From assembly GCF_052030545.1 (NCBI RefSeq), contig NZ_JBPDIH010000001.1, positions 310,001-374,000 of the forward strand: DNA of 64,000 bases, given 5' to 3'. This DNA comes from CANMXU01 sp052030545 (GTDB lineage: Bacteria > Pseudomonadota > Gammaproteobacteria > Enterobacterales > Alteromonadaceae). The notes below the pieces were generated by a model. It ran no database searches. It was not told the origin of the DNA and worked only from the letters and a program-made list of their open reading frames with translations. The position numbers and the translations under genes were made by a program. Position 1 is the stretch's first letter. Each line of letters begins with the position of its first letter. This document shows, in pieces, positions 52,025 through 61,506 of the stretch.

Positions 52025-53335
52025 ATGCAGTTTTCAGCCTTTAAGCAAACCATAGCGAAAGTGTTTAAGCAAAGCTTTGAGCCACTATTTCAGTTGTGCT
52101 CAAACGCAGCTTGGCTGTTAAGCGCTGAATTGCTTGCTAAACTTTCTCGCATTGTCACTATTGTGGTACTTGCCAAAGCGTTAACGCCGGTTTCTTATGG
52201 CACGGCCATGTTGGCGTTAGCTTTTCACGACATGCTGGCGCTATTTTTACGCGCTGGAGTTGGCGCGCAAATAATCCGCTGCGCTCCTGAAAAATTATCC
52301 CGTTATGCCGCCAATGGCGCCACCATTCAATGGGGCATTTGCTTATTACTCGCAACGGCTCAGTTTCTACTTGCCGATTTTTTTGCCTCACTCTATAACA
52401 GCCCTGATATTGCCAAATTACTGAAAGTTATGGCGCTGATCTATCTTTTATATCCAATTGTCAGCATTAATATTTTTTTACTGCAACGTGAAAATAAAAT
52501 GCGCTGGTTCAGTATTCGAAGTGGCTTATGTGTCACGGCTGAAAATTTATCTATCGCCGCTTTTGCCTTAGCGCAGGGCGATATTATGGCGATTGCCTAC
52601 GGTAAGTTGGTATTTGCGGTGTTATGGCTGGGCTGTTTTTATTTTGCGCCAGTAAAACATTATGGTTTTGCCTTTAACAAGGCAACCCTAGGTGAGCTTT
52701 TAAAAGCGTCAGGGCATTTATTTAACAGCGAATCGCTGCGAACTGCGCGTATGCATGCCGATACTTTTATCGCGGGTAAATTATTACCGCTAGAATTATT
52801 TGGTTTATACAGTTTTGCTAAAAATGCCGGTGTTGGTTTAAGCCAATCATTAGGTAATGTTTTTAATAGCGCGCTATATCCGTTTTTATGCAAGCTCGAG
52901 CGCAGCGGTGAACTCAATAATCAGCAGCAAAAAATTTATGTATTTGCCACCTTAGTAGGGCTGATTTTTGTTGCCCAAGCCTTGATGGTTCCCATTTATG
53001 TGCCGCTCATTTTTGATGAGAAATGGTTTTCAGTGATCCCCGTGGTTACCGTGATGTGCTTAGTTGCGCTGCCTAGCGTTATCGTAGATAGCTACTGCAG
53101 CTTCATGCGCGCACAAGCAAATTATAGCGATGAAACCCGCGCGCGCCTGGTGTGTTTACTGATCAATTTATTGATGTTGGCCTTGGTTATGCCGAGCCAA
53201 CCGATGTCGCTTGCCATGACCTTACTTATTAGCAGCCTACTTTGGTGTCTCGCTATTTATCTAATGCCTGCGAGCAAGCAAAAGTCTTATTCATTTGTTT
53301 TATCATTTACTCGGAGAAAGTCTCATGAAAATTAG
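52025..53335 (+). CDS. Lipid-linked oligosaccharide flippase (Wzx-type)
   Basis: About 436 residues with 12 or more hydrophobic segments; a polysaccharide-biosynthesis/MOP-superfamily flippase that moves undecaprenyl-linked repeat units across the inner membrane. LSAELLAKLSRIVTIVVLAKA near the N-terminus (cited as LAKLSRIVTIVVLAKA) and the PVSYGTAMLA segment are typical. Start ATG 52025 has GGTGAT upstream; the in-frame ATG at 52007 is also possible. Its end overlaps the next glycosyltransferase by 11 bp. Confidence 0.85.
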   Translation: MQFSAFKQTIAKVFKQSFEPLFQLCSNAAWLLSAELLAKLSRIVTIVVLAKALTPVSYGTAMLALAFHDMLALFLRAGVGAQIIRCAPEKLSRYAANGATIQWGICLLLATAQFLLADFFASLYNSPDIAKLLKVMALIYLLYPIVSINIFLLQRENKMRWFSIRSGLCVTAENLSIAAFALAQGDIMAIAYGKLVFAVLWLGCFYFAPVKHYGFAFNKATLGELLKASGHLFNSESLRTARMHADTFIAGKLLPLELFGLYSFAKNAGVGLSQSLGNVFNSALYPFLCKLERSGELNNQQQKIYVFATLVGLIFVAQALMVPIYVPLIFDEKWFSVIPVVTVMCLVALPSVIVDSYCSFMRAQANYSDETRARLVCLLINLLMLALVMPSQPMSLAMTLLISSLLWCLAIYLMPASKQKSYSFVLSFTRRKSHEN

Positions 53336-54335
53336 TACTATACCGGTAGTTTCTGTGGTTATTCCTATGTTTAACGTTGAAAAATATATCGAGCAAAGTA
53401 TTCGTTCGGTCTTGGCGCAAAGTTATTCGCACTTTGAGCTGATTCTCGTTGATGATGGCTGCACTGATAATACCTTAGCGTTAATCGAACAGTTTGACGA
53501 CTTTCGCATTCGGGTGATCAAACAAGCCAATCGTGGATTATCTGGCGCAAGAAATACCGGCATTGACGCGGCGCGTGGCATTTATGTGGCATTGCTTGAC
53601 GCCGATGATTATTGGGCACCTGAAAAACTGGCCGTGCATATCAAACATTTAAACAATAACCCTAAGGTGGGCATCAGTTATTCGCCGTCACTTTTTGTTG
53701 ATGACGACAGCGTATTATTAGGCATTGGCCAATACCCTAAATTGAAAAATGTTAGCTGCGCCGATATTTTTTGTCGTAACCCTATCGGCAATGGCTCTGC
53801 GCCGGTGATCAGACGCTCGCTGCTTACTGACATTAGTTATTTTGGTCAAGGGCGTGATAAATACCGCAAAATGTATTTTAATGAAAATCTAAGGCAGTCT
53901 GAAGACATAGAGCTTTGGACACGTATCGCTTTAACCACCCAATGGAAGTTTGAAGGAGTCAAACAAGCGTTAACCTACTATCGTGTAAATGAAGGCGGTT
54001 TATCGGCGAACTTAGGCAAACAATTTGCCAGTTGGCAACATGCGGTTAGTTTAAACCGCGTGAATGCGCCGCGCTTTTTCAAAAAATACTATCAGCTTGC
54101 TAAAGCCTACCAGCTGCGCTATTTAGCCAGACGCGCCGTACAAAGCTCACATAAGTTTACCGCGTTAAAATTAGTGCATCAGGCGCTTATTTGTGATGTT
54201 CGAATTTTACTGCACGAGCCAAGCAGAACTTTTTTAACCTTAGCCAGTGCTTGGTTAAAGCTATTACCGAATGCGCTGTATTTGCGCATTGAAAAGCTGG
54301 CGATGGAAAATTTAGGGCAACGAAAAATTAGCTAA
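53325..54335 (+). CDS. Family 2 glycosyltransferase
   Basis: A 336-residue GT-A enzyme. SVVIPMFNVEKYIEQSIRSV, LVDDGCTDNT, GLSGARNTGID and the DXD-type ALLDADDYW (about 88-96) are the donor-binding motifs; the C-terminal third (270-336) is basic and helical. Start ATG 53325 follows GGAGAAAG and lies inside the end of the flippase gene, so the two are coupled. Last gene of the plus-strand EPS unit. Confidence 0.9.
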   Translation: MKISTIPVVSVVIPMFNVEKYIEQSIRSVLAQSYSHFELILVDDGCTDNTLALIEQFDDFRIRVIKQANRGLSGARNTGIDAARGIYVALLDADDYWAPEKLAVHIKHLNNNPKVGISYSPSLFVDDDSVLLGIGQYPKLKNVSCADIFCRNPIGNGSAPVIRRSLLTDISYFGQGRDKYRKMYFNENLRQSEDIELWTRIALTTQWKFEGVKQALTYYRVNEGGLSANLGKQFASWQHAVSLNRVNAPRFFKKYYQLAKAYQLRYLARRAVQSSHKFTALKLVHQALICDVRILLHEPSRTFLTLASAWLKLLPNALYLRIEKLAMENLGQRKIS

Positions 54336-54360
54336 AGCGGGATTTTTCACCACTTAAAGC

Positions 54361-54388
54361 AAAGCGTCCTATTGGACGCTTTTTTTTA
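54361..54388 (+). terminator. Intrinsic terminator closing the EPS region
   Basis: AAAGCGTCC (54361-54369) TATT GGACGCTTTTTTTT: a compact stem with a long T-run, 26 bp behind the glycosyltransferase stop codon. Confidence 0.92.
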
Positions 54389-54511
54389 CATCTGCTTTGC
54401 GCTAAATTAACCTTATCGCTAGCTATTTCCTCTACAATGCCTTACAAAATAGCGCATCTTTAAAACATGGTTAATCGTAATAATTAACAAAATTTCCATT
54501 AGAGAATCATC

Positions 54512-56623
54512 ATGATAAAAAATACCTTTGTAAAACAGGCTAAATCGGCGGCATTGATTGCAGCTAGCTTAGCGTGTTTACCGGCGGCTGCGTTTAACGC
54601 TGCGGCTGATAATGGCGCGTTAGTAGCCAATCAATTACCTACTATTCAGTCAGCCTTTACCGTTGAAAAACTAAATGAGTTAAACCAATTACATAACGTT
54701 AAAGTTTCCCCTAAAGGCGATATTATCGTTTATGGTTTGAAAATGGGCAGCAGCTCAACTGATAATCACTTATACGCGCAAAACTTAAAAAGTGGTGAAG
54801 TAACCCAATTAACTTCGCATGCAAAAGGCGAAGGCAATGTTGCCTTTTCTCAAAGCGGTGACAGCATTTATTTTCTTTCCTCACGTAGTGGTTCATCGCA
54901 AGTTTGGCAATTACCGTTAACTGGCGGTGAAGCGATGCAAATGACTAATTTGCCGCTTGCCGTTAATGGTTTTGTTATTAGCCCGTCAGGTAAAAAATTG
55001 GCGCTAGAGCTTAGTGTTAAAAATGGCTGTAAAACCTTTGAATGTACACTTGAAGCAAGAAAAGCTGACGAGGCGAAAAAACATCAAGTACGCACTTATG
55101 ATCAATTAATGGTGCGTCATTGGGATCATTGGTTAGACGAATATAACGAACATTTATTTGTTGCTGATGTGCCTGAAAAAATTAGCGCCGCGACACAAAT
55201 AACCACAGCAACCGATATTGTTGCTAACTGGCACGGCGATATTGCCGGTATTAGCCAAGTGGCTTTTCACCCTGAAGATACTAAGCTGGCGTTTTCAGCA
55301 AAAGCACCTGCTAAAGATCACGCTTGGACAACCAATTTTGATATTTTTGAAGTGAATTTAAAAGACAATAGCTTTGAAAATATCACCAAAGAAAATCTCG
55401 CGTGGGACGCTAAGCCATTATATTCAAGCAATGGCCGCTACTTAGCTTATTTAGCGATGAAAACCCCAGGTTATGAGTCAGATAAATTTTCAATTAACAT
55501 TAAAGACAATCACACCGGACAAACCAAGTTAGTGGCAGGCAGCTGGGATCGCTCAGTAAGCAGCATGATCTTCTCGCCGAATAACCGCAGTTTATTTGTT
55601 ACCGCACAAGATGTTGGGCAAAAGTCAGTATTTGAAGTACACCCAGAATTTGGTGATGTACGCAAAGTTTATAGCGATGGCAGCGTTGCTGATTTAGCGG
55701 TTCATGGCGAGCAACTTTATTTCACCCGTCATAGCTTAAATTCACCCAAAGATATTTTTACTATTCACCGCGACGGCTCAGCTTTGCAGCAACTAACGCA
55801 AGTGAATAAAGACAAGCTGGCCAACATTAACTTTGCTGATTTTGAACAGTTCAACTTTAAAGGCTGGAATGACGAAACCGTGCATGGCTATTTATTAAAG
55901 CCTGCTAATTTTGAAGCCGGTAAAAAATACCCGATGGCGTTTTTAGTACATGGTGGCCCGCAAGGCAGCTTTGGCAATATGTTCCATTACCGTTGGAATG
56001 CGCAGCTTTGGGCGGCGCAAGGCTATGGTGTGGTTATGGTCGACTTCCACGGTTCAACGGGTTACGGACAAGCGTTCACTGACTCGATTGCTGGCGATTG
56101 GGGCGGAAAACCACTTGAAGACTTACAAAAAGGTTTTGCTCATATTGTTGAGCAAGAAAAATGGTTAGACGAAGATCGCAGCTGTGCACTTGGCGCTTCA
56201 TACGGCGGTTACATGATGAACTGGATCGCAGGTAACTGGCCTGACGGGTTTAACTGTTTAGTGAATCACGCCGGTTTATTTGATATGCCAAGTTTTTACG
56301 GCACCACCGAAGAGTTATGGTTTCCAGAGCATGACTTAGGCGGCCCGGTTTGGTCGCAGGCGCGTGATGATTACAACAAATTTAATCCGTCAGCTTTTGT
56401 CACTAACTGGAAAACGCCAATGTTAGTGATCCAAGGTGAATTAGACTATCGCGTGCCTTACGCGCAAAGTTTAGGCGCATTTACTTCATTGCAGCGTCAA
56501 GGCATTGATAGCCGATTAGTGATGTTCCCAAGCGAAGATCATCATATTCGCAACCCTGACAATTTAGTGGTGTGGTACCAAGAAGTATTTAAGTGGATCA
56601 ATAAATACACGAAAGCGCAATAA
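54512..56623 (+). CDS. Secreted S9-family peptidase (prolyl oligopeptidase/DPP-like)
   Basis: A 703-residue exported peptidase. A signal peptide (about 1-32, ending AAFNAAAD) is followed by a seven-bladed propeller-type domain (about 45-430, with repeated phrases such as VAFSQSGDSIYFLSS and YSSNGRYLAYLA) and a C-terminal alpha/beta hydrolase domain. The triad is Ser563 (GASYGGYMMN), Asp645 (GELDYRVPY) and His677 or His678 (SEDHHI). Likely a dipeptidyl- or acylaminoacyl-peptidase for peptide use. It has its own ATG 150 bp after the EPS terminator. Confidence 0.9.
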   Translation: MIKNTFVKQAKSAALIAASLACLPAAAFNAAADNGALVANQLPTIQSAFTVEKLNELNQLHNVKVSPKGDIIVYGLKMGSSSTDNHLYAQNLKSGEVTQLTSHAKGEGNVAFSQSGDSIYFLSSRSGSSQVWQLPLTGGEAMQMTNLPLAVNGFVISPSGKKLALELSVKNGCKTFECTLEARKADEAKKHQVRTYDQLMVRHWDHWLDEYNEHLFVADVPEKISAATQITTATDIVANWHGDIAGISQVAFHPEDTKLAFSAKAPAKDHAWTTNFDIFEVNLKDNSFENITKENLAWDAKPLYSSNGRYLAYLAMKTPGYESDKFSINIKDNHTGQTKLVAGSWDRSVSSMIFSPNNRSLFVTAQDVGQKSVFEVHPEFGDVRKVYSDGSVADLAVHGEQLYFTRHSLNSPKDIFTIHRDGSALQQLTQVNKDKLANINFADFEQFNFKGWNDETVHGYLLKPANFEAGKKYPMAFLVHGGPQGSFGNMFHYRWNAQLWAAQGYGVVMVDFHGSTGYGQAFTDSIAGDWGGKPLEDLQKGFAHIVEQEKWLDEDRSCALGASYGGYMMNWIAGNWPDGFNCLVNHAGLFDMPSFYGTTEELWFPEHDLGGPVWSQARDDYNKFNPSAFVTNWKTPMLVIQGELDYRVPYAQSLGAFTSLQRQGIDSRLVMFPSEDHHIRNPDNLVVWYQEVFKWINKYTKAQ

Positions 56624-56774
56624 GTTATCGTTTCTTGTATAACCAACGAGCTAATCGGTTAGCTACTGTTAAAAAGTAGTTAACCTTAAGCCATAAAAGT
56701 GCTTTAATACCTGATAATATTTACAGTGGTTTTGGTTTTTCTTTGCTGCTTAGTTATCGGTTTAAGGAATTTTT

Positions 56775-58124
56775 ATGGCTTTTCTTTTAGAAAACTTTCA
56801 ATTATTGCTATTAGGCAGTGTCGCCTTTTTAATTATTGCGGTAGTCTTTTTAGTGATAATAAACCAACGACTTAGCCATGATGTTCGCCAAAACCAACAC
56901 AGCTTGCTAGAGCAACTCAGCTTTGCTGGCCAGTTAAACGACAAATTTAACCAACAAATTCAGCAGCAACTCTCCTTAAATCAACTACAACTGGTTAATC
57001 AACAAACCGAATTAAAAAGCTTTTTTAGCCAGCAACAGGCAGATATTCGCATCAAGCTATTAAGGCAGTTGTCTGAGCAAAAAGACCAATTTAATCAAAA
57101 CCAACATAAAGCGGTTGACCAACTCGTTGAGCATTTAAATAAAGCCAGCCAAGCTAACAGAGAAGAGCTGGCTAAAGCGATGAGCCAAAGCAGTGACAAA
57201 ATGGAAAAACGCATTGACGCGTTAACCCAATCAACTGACAAACGCTTGCAAGATATTAGCGGGCAAGTGGAAAAACGCCTTGCTGATGGCTTTGATAAAA
57301 CCACCAAAACCTTTAATGATATTTTAAAACGCTTAGCGCTGATTGACGATGCTCAGAAAAAAATTACCGAGCTATCAACTAATGTCGTCAGTTTGCAAGA
57401 AGTGCTTGCTGACAAACGCTCGCGCGGCGCTTTTGGCGAAGTGCAGCTTAACGCGCTTATTCGCAATGTTTTACCTGAGCAACATTTTGCCCTGCAACAT
57501 ACCCTATCAAACGGGAAAATAGCCGATTGTGTGATGTTTTTACCTGAGCCGACCGGCAATGTGGTGATCGATTCAAAATTCCCACTAGAGAGCTACCGTA
57601 AAATGGCGGATAACCAACTCAGTGAGCTCGAGCGAAAAGCCGCGCAAAGACAATTTAAAACCGACATTAAAAAGCACATTAATGACATTAGCGATAAATA
57701 TTTAATTGACCGAGAAACGGCGGATGGCGCAGTGATGTTTATTCCTGCCGAGGCGATATTTGCTGAAATTCATGCCCATCAAAGTGACTTGGTGGATTAT
57801 GCCAATAAAAAGCGGGTGTGGTTGGCGTCACCAACGACTTTAATGGCAATATTAACGACTGCACGTTCGGTATTAAAAGATGAAGCAACACGTCAGCAAA
57901 TTCATATTATTCAAGCGCATTTGTCTGATTTAGCGACCGACTTTTCTCGTTTTCGAAATCGTTTTGATAATCTCGCCAAACATATTGACCAAGCCGCAAC
58001 CGACGTTAAGCAAATTCATACTTCCGCCAATAAAATTTCAAATCGCTTTGAGAAAATTGAACAGGTTGAATTGCAAATAAACGAGAGTGAAACGCTTGAG
58101 GTAAAAGCCGCGCAGCTTGAGTAA
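56775..58124 (+). CDS. rmuC: RmuC, DNA recombination protein
   Basis: A 449-residue protein: N-terminal membrane anchor (about 8-30), a long Gln-rich coiled coil (about 35-195), then the conserved RmuC domain (about 200-420) with LADKRSRGAFGEVQL, DCVMFLPEPTGNVVIDSKFPLE (cited as GNVVIDSKFPLE), HINDISDKYLID and RVWLASPTTLMAIL. RmuC limits inverted-repeat-stimulated rearrangements in E. coli. The ATG has AAGGAATTTTT upstream. Confidence 0.93.
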   Translation: MAFLLENFQLLLLGSVAFLIIAVVFLVIINQRLSHDVRQNQHSLLEQLSFAGQLNDKFNQQIQQQLSLNQLQLVNQQTELKSFFSQQQADIRIKLLRQLSEQKDQFNQNQHKAVDQLVEHLNKASQANREELAKAMSQSSDKMEKRIDALTQSTDKRLQDISGQVEKRLADGFDKTTKTFNDILKRLALIDDAQKKITELSTNVVSLQEVLADKRSRGAFGEVQLNALIRNVLPEQHFALQHTLSNGKIADCVMFLPEPTGNVVIDSKFPLESYRKMADNQLSELERKAAQRQFKTDIKKHINDISDKYLIDRETADGAVMFIPAEAIFAEIHAHQSDLVDYANKKRVWLASPTTLMAILTTARSVLKDEATRQQIHIIQAHLSDLATDFSRFRNRFDNLAKHIDQAATDVKQIHTSANKISNRFEKIEQVELQINESETLEVKAAQLE

Positions 58125-58134
58125 GAAAATTCAG

Positions 58135-58160
58135 CGGCTGTTATTGACTAAAGCCGTTTT
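58135..58160 (+). terminator. Weak terminator after rmuC
   Basis: CGGCT (58135-58139) and AGCCG (58152-58156) with a 12-nt loop followed by TTTTAATT. Short stem, so only possible. Confidence 0.35.
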
Positions 58161-58182
58161 AATTAGGTTTTAAGAGCGCCGA

Positions 58183-58539
58183 TTAATCAGTCAACGACCA
58201 AACTGCAAGTTCATTACCGCTAGGTTCTATAAAATGAAAACGTCGGCCACCTGGAAAGGTAAAAATGGGCGTTGAAATTTTGCCGCCGGCAGACTCAACC
58301 TTTGCTTGCGTTTGTGCTAAGTCATCACTTTTAAGCACCAATAAGGCGGCGCCGGTTGCGGCAACAGAGGTTAATTCTGAGCGGTAGAAACCGCCATCAA
58401 GTCCTTGATTTGAGAACGAGGTATAATCAGGACCATAATCTTGAAATGACCAATTGAAGGCTTTTTCAAAAAAGCGTTTACTTGCCTCAATATCACGCGC
58501 TGGAAATTCCACGTAGTTTAACTTTACAGATGCTGTCAT
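58183..58539 (-). CDS. VOC-family (glyoxalase-like) protein
   Basis: A 118-residue vicinal-oxygen-chelate protein. VKLNYVEFPARDIEASKRFFEKAF is the first beta-alpha-beta unit (cited as NYVEFPARDIEASKRFF), and PGGRRFHFIEPSGNELAVWS the C-terminal one with the metal Glu. Function of this type is unknown; antibiotic or aldehyde detoxification are guesses. It lies convergent to rmuC. Confidence 0.85.
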   Translation of the reverse strand: MTASVKLNYVEFPARDIEASKRFFEKAFNWSFQDYGPDYTSFSNQGLDGGFYRSELTSVAATGAALLVLKSDDLAQTQAKVESAGGKISTPIFTFPGGRRFHFIEPSGNELAVWSLTD

Positions 58540-58580
58540 AAATCCCTCGCCAAGGTTGTGTTAGTTAACGTCATTTTTAT

Positions 58581-59660
58581 TTAATAACTGAAAGCCACAC
58601 TGCGGTTTCTACCGCGAGTTTTTGCTTCATACAGTGCTTTATCAGCATTAACCAATAATGCTTTTAATGGCTCATTTTCTTCGCTCAACGATGAAATGCC
58701 AAAACTTGCGGTACAGCTAATGGTTTGCCTCTGCGACAAGTTAATGACATGCTGCTCGAGTGTGGTGCGAATTTGTTCGGCTAAAATTAATGCTTCTTGT
58801 TTAGTGGTGTCGGTCAATGCCAATACAAACTCTTCGCCGCCTATACGGGCGAATAAGTCGGCGCTTCGACAGCGGTTTTTGATCAGCTGGCTTATTTCTT
58901 TTAAGCATATATCGCCGTCAAAGTGACCAAAGGTATCGTTGATATTTTTAAAGTGATCGATATCAACTAATACAATAGTAAAAGGGCGTTTTAGCTGTTG
59001 TGCGTCAAACAACATGTTATGTCCGTGAGTAAAAAAGTAGTGACGATTGGCAACGCCAGTCAAAGCATCAGTTGTCGCTTGTTGAGTGAGCTGGGCTTCG
59101 TTTATGGCGATTTGATTGGTAAAAAGTGACATGACAACAATGACTTCTATCATGTTAAAAAATATCACCGACTGATACATCATTTGATTGGCCTGTGCCG
59201 ACAATTCAATGAGTGGTGCGGTATTTAATGTGTTTTCACAATAAAAGAAGCCGATAACCGCAGCTAAACTCAACAACAGTTTTTCTTTATTTTGGTCAAG
59301 GTCAAATAACAGGTATGCACCAGTTGGCACTAAGAAAAAATATAAGTGAAATCCACTCGCATTGGTGACGTATAAATTGGTACAAATAAAAATATGTACG
59401 ATAAGAATAAAGAAAAACCAAACCTTGGCCGCTCTTCTTAACAGGAAGTAATTTAATAGCAAGGTTATTGCATAGCTAAACGTGAAAATTGTGTTGATAA
59501 ATGCAACAGTATAGTTTTGTAAAATAAACAGATAGTTAATTGTATATGTTGCTGAAATAAAGAATGTGATGATAGCGACAATATTGGTGAATCTAACGCG
59601 ATTCTTCGATGAAAAATCGAGTTGTTGGCAACCAAGTTTGATTAATGGTTCAAAAGTCAT
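58581..59660 (-). CDS. Membrane-bound diguanylate cyclase (GGDEF)
   Basis: A 359-residue protein. Six hydrophobic segments (about 25-185) are followed by a GGDEF domain with DALTGVANRHYF, the metal/substrate region VDIDHFKNINDTFGH, and the active site RIGGEEF. An RSAD (RxxD) inhibitory site sits five residues before GGEEF, so product inhibition by c-di-GMP is expected. Divergent from a second GGDEF gene 155 bp away. It could feed c-di-GMP to EPS control, but nothing in the sequence ties it to the H-NOX locus. Confidence 0.93.
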   Translation of the reverse strand: MTFEPLIKLGCQQLDFSSKNRVRFTNIVAIITFFISATYTINYLFILQNYTVAFINTIFTFSYAITLLLNYFLLRRAAKVWFFFILIVHIFICTNLYVTNASGFHLYFFLVPTGAYLLFDLDQNKEKLLLSLAAVIGFFYCENTLNTAPLIELSAQANQMMYQSVIFFNMIEVIVVMSLFTNQIAINEAQLTQQATTDALTGVANRHYFFTHGHNMLFDAQQLKRPFTIVLVDIDHFKNINDTFGHFDGDICLKEISQLIKNRCRSADLFARIGGEEFVLALTDTTKQEALILAEQIRTTLEQHVINLSQRQTISCTASFGISSLSEENEPLKALLVNADKALYEAKTRGRNRSVAFSY

Positions 59661-59815
59661 AAATAAGCACTAATTTATTGATAAAAACATATAAAGATAC
59701 GTTGCTTTGATAGATAATTATTACCTAAATAACGCAAGAATTGATACAAAGCTGTTACATAATAACGCAATGCTTTGAGAATAAATATAATTAATGCTCT
59801 AGAGAGGAGTTAAGC

Positions 59816-61030
59816 TTGATCCCATTTATGCAAAGGTTTAAAGCTATGCTAGTAAGTGCCGTACTAGTGAGCTTGGTTTTTGTTTTCTTCTTCAAATTTC
59901 CAACATATTGGCAGCCTTGGCTAGCGATATCTCCCACGCTAATATTTATCGTTAGCAGCATTACTTTTTTATTGGCTGCTCAATTTAGCCGAAGTCGTTA
60001 TTCATTATTAACTATTTTTTGGCTACTGATTTATTTAGCGCTTTATTTTAATATCCGCTGGTTTGACAGCGTCGATTTGTCATTATTTACCACTTATCAA
60101 GGTAATAGCCGGCAAAGTGACTGGTTAATGTTGTTAGGTGTCTTTTTCATGTCGACGTTAACCTTGATAAAAGATCGCGGTATTTTATCGATTCATAGCT
60201 TTTATCGCATCGCGATGTTTGTTGCTGTACTAGTGGCGGCATATGCTTGGTTAAAAGGCGCTGCATTAATTGAGCACCATTATTTGGCGAAGTATCATTG
60301 GCTTGAATATGTCGCCATTGAACTCCCGCTAGTTTTGGCTGCTTTGCTTATTAGTTGGCAAAGTTATAAGTCGACAACCTTATTTGCGCCTTCAATTGCT
60401 GCGACCTTATTAATCTGGTCTTTGTATTATTATCAAGTATTGCAATTACCTTGGGCGGTCACTTTCTTTTTGTTTTTCTGTCATTACTTGATTGTGGTGT
60501 TAATTGATTCGTATTTTCTTGCTTATCGCGATGAATTAACTGAGCTGCCGTCACGCAGAGCGCTGCAACAGTTGGTATTGTCATTAGGGCGAAATTACAC
60601 GGTTGCTATGTTAGATATTGACCATTTCAAAAAGTTTAATGACACCTATGGCCATGATATTGGCGATCAGGTTTTGAAGCTTGTGGCGTCAAAACTGGCA
60701 AAAGTGAAAAGTGGTGGGCGAGTATTTCGTTATGGCGGAGAAGAGTTTACCGTGGTTTTTCCGCGTAAACATATCGATCAAACCTTGCATGAATTAGAGC
60801 AATTAAGACAATCGGTTGCCGACTATAAAATGGTGATCCGTCAGCAACAGCGTCAAAGTAAGCAAGCGCGAAATAAAGGTAAAAGCGACAACTTAAAAAC
60901 GGTCAGTGTCACTATTTCAATTGGTGTCGCAATGCGAGAATCAAAACAAAACTTTGACCAAGTATTAAAGGCCGCTGACCAAGCACTTTATCGTGCTAAG
61001 AAAAGTGGCCGTAATAATGTTAGCCAGTAA
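59816..61030 (+). CDS. Membrane-bound diguanylate cyclase (GGDEF), without I-site
   Basis: A 404-residue protein. Eight or so hydrophobic segments (about 10-235) precede a GGDEF domain with DELTELPSRRALQQL, LDIDHFKKFNDTYGHD and active site RYGGEEF. The position of the RxxD inhibitory site reads KSGG, so this enzyme should be free of product inhibition. A Gln/Lys/Arg-rich insert (about 340-355) lies within the domain. The start is TTG 59816 with AGAGGAG upstream. Confidence 0.92.
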   Translation: MIPFMQRFKAMLVSAVLVSLVFVFFFKFPTYWQPWLAISPTLIFIVSSITFLLAAQFSRSRYSLLTIFWLLIYLALYFNIRWFDSVDLSLFTTYQGNSRQSDWLMLLGVFFMSTLTLIKDRGILSIHSFYRIAMFVAVLVAAYAWLKGAALIEHHYLAKYHWLEYVAIELPLVLAALLISWQSYKSTTLFAPSIAATLLIWSLYYYQVLQLPWAVTFFLFFCHYLIVVLIDSYFLAYRDELTELPSRRALQQLVLSLGRNYTVAMLDIDHFKKFNDTYGHDIGDQVLKLVASKLAKVKSGGRVFRYGGEEFTVVFPRKHIDQTLHELEQLRQSVADYKMVIRQQQRQSKQARNKGKSDNLKTVSVTISIGVAMRESKQNFDQVLKAADQALYRAKKSGRNNVSQ

Positions 61031-61038
61031 ACAGCGGG

Positions 61039-61449
61039 CTAATTAAGTTGCGTTATCACTAAATTTGCCCACAAGATAATGATACATAAAAACCCTGCAA
61101 CAAAGACCAGCAATCTATGAATAACATGGTTGTAAGTTAGGTGAATGTAAGAGTGAATAATGCGCAGTATCACAAATAGCCAAGCGATTATGGTGCTGAA
61201 CTGCGTTTCTAACCCTAAGCTTATATATAAACAACAGACCACATAAAACAGTGTTGGGACTTCAAATTGATTATTGAAGTTCCGGCCTGATTTAGTAATA
61301 AACTCGGGCACCTCTTGCCCTTGCATTAAACGAAAATACCTAGCTTTTACCGTACCATTTTTCACACTGGCAAAACGTGCGCTTACGGTTATTAAGGCAA
61401 TAACAAACGTCAGCAATACCAATAACGCCATCGCAAAGATCATCAACAC
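61039..61449 (-). CDS. MAPEG-family membrane protein
   Basis: A 136-residue protein with four hydrophobic segments. GRNFNNQFEVPTLFYVVC is the MAPEG signature region (eicosanoid/glutathione-metabolism superfamily), and RIIHSYIHLTYNHVIHR is the second conserved segment. Bacterial members are of unknown function. Convergent with the preceding GGDEF gene; only 8 bp separate them. Confidence 0.87.
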   Translation of the reverse strand: MLMIFAMALLVLLTFVIALITVSARFASVKNGTVKARYFRLMQGQEVPEFITKSGRNFNNQFEVPTLFYVVCCLYISLGLETQFSTIIAWLFVILRIIHSYIHLTYNHVIHRLLVFVAGFLCIIILWANLVITQLN

Positions 61450-61506
61450 TCCTAAAAGCTAATAAATGCTTATTTTTTTACAGTGTTTCTAATCTACTGA
61501 ACTTTA

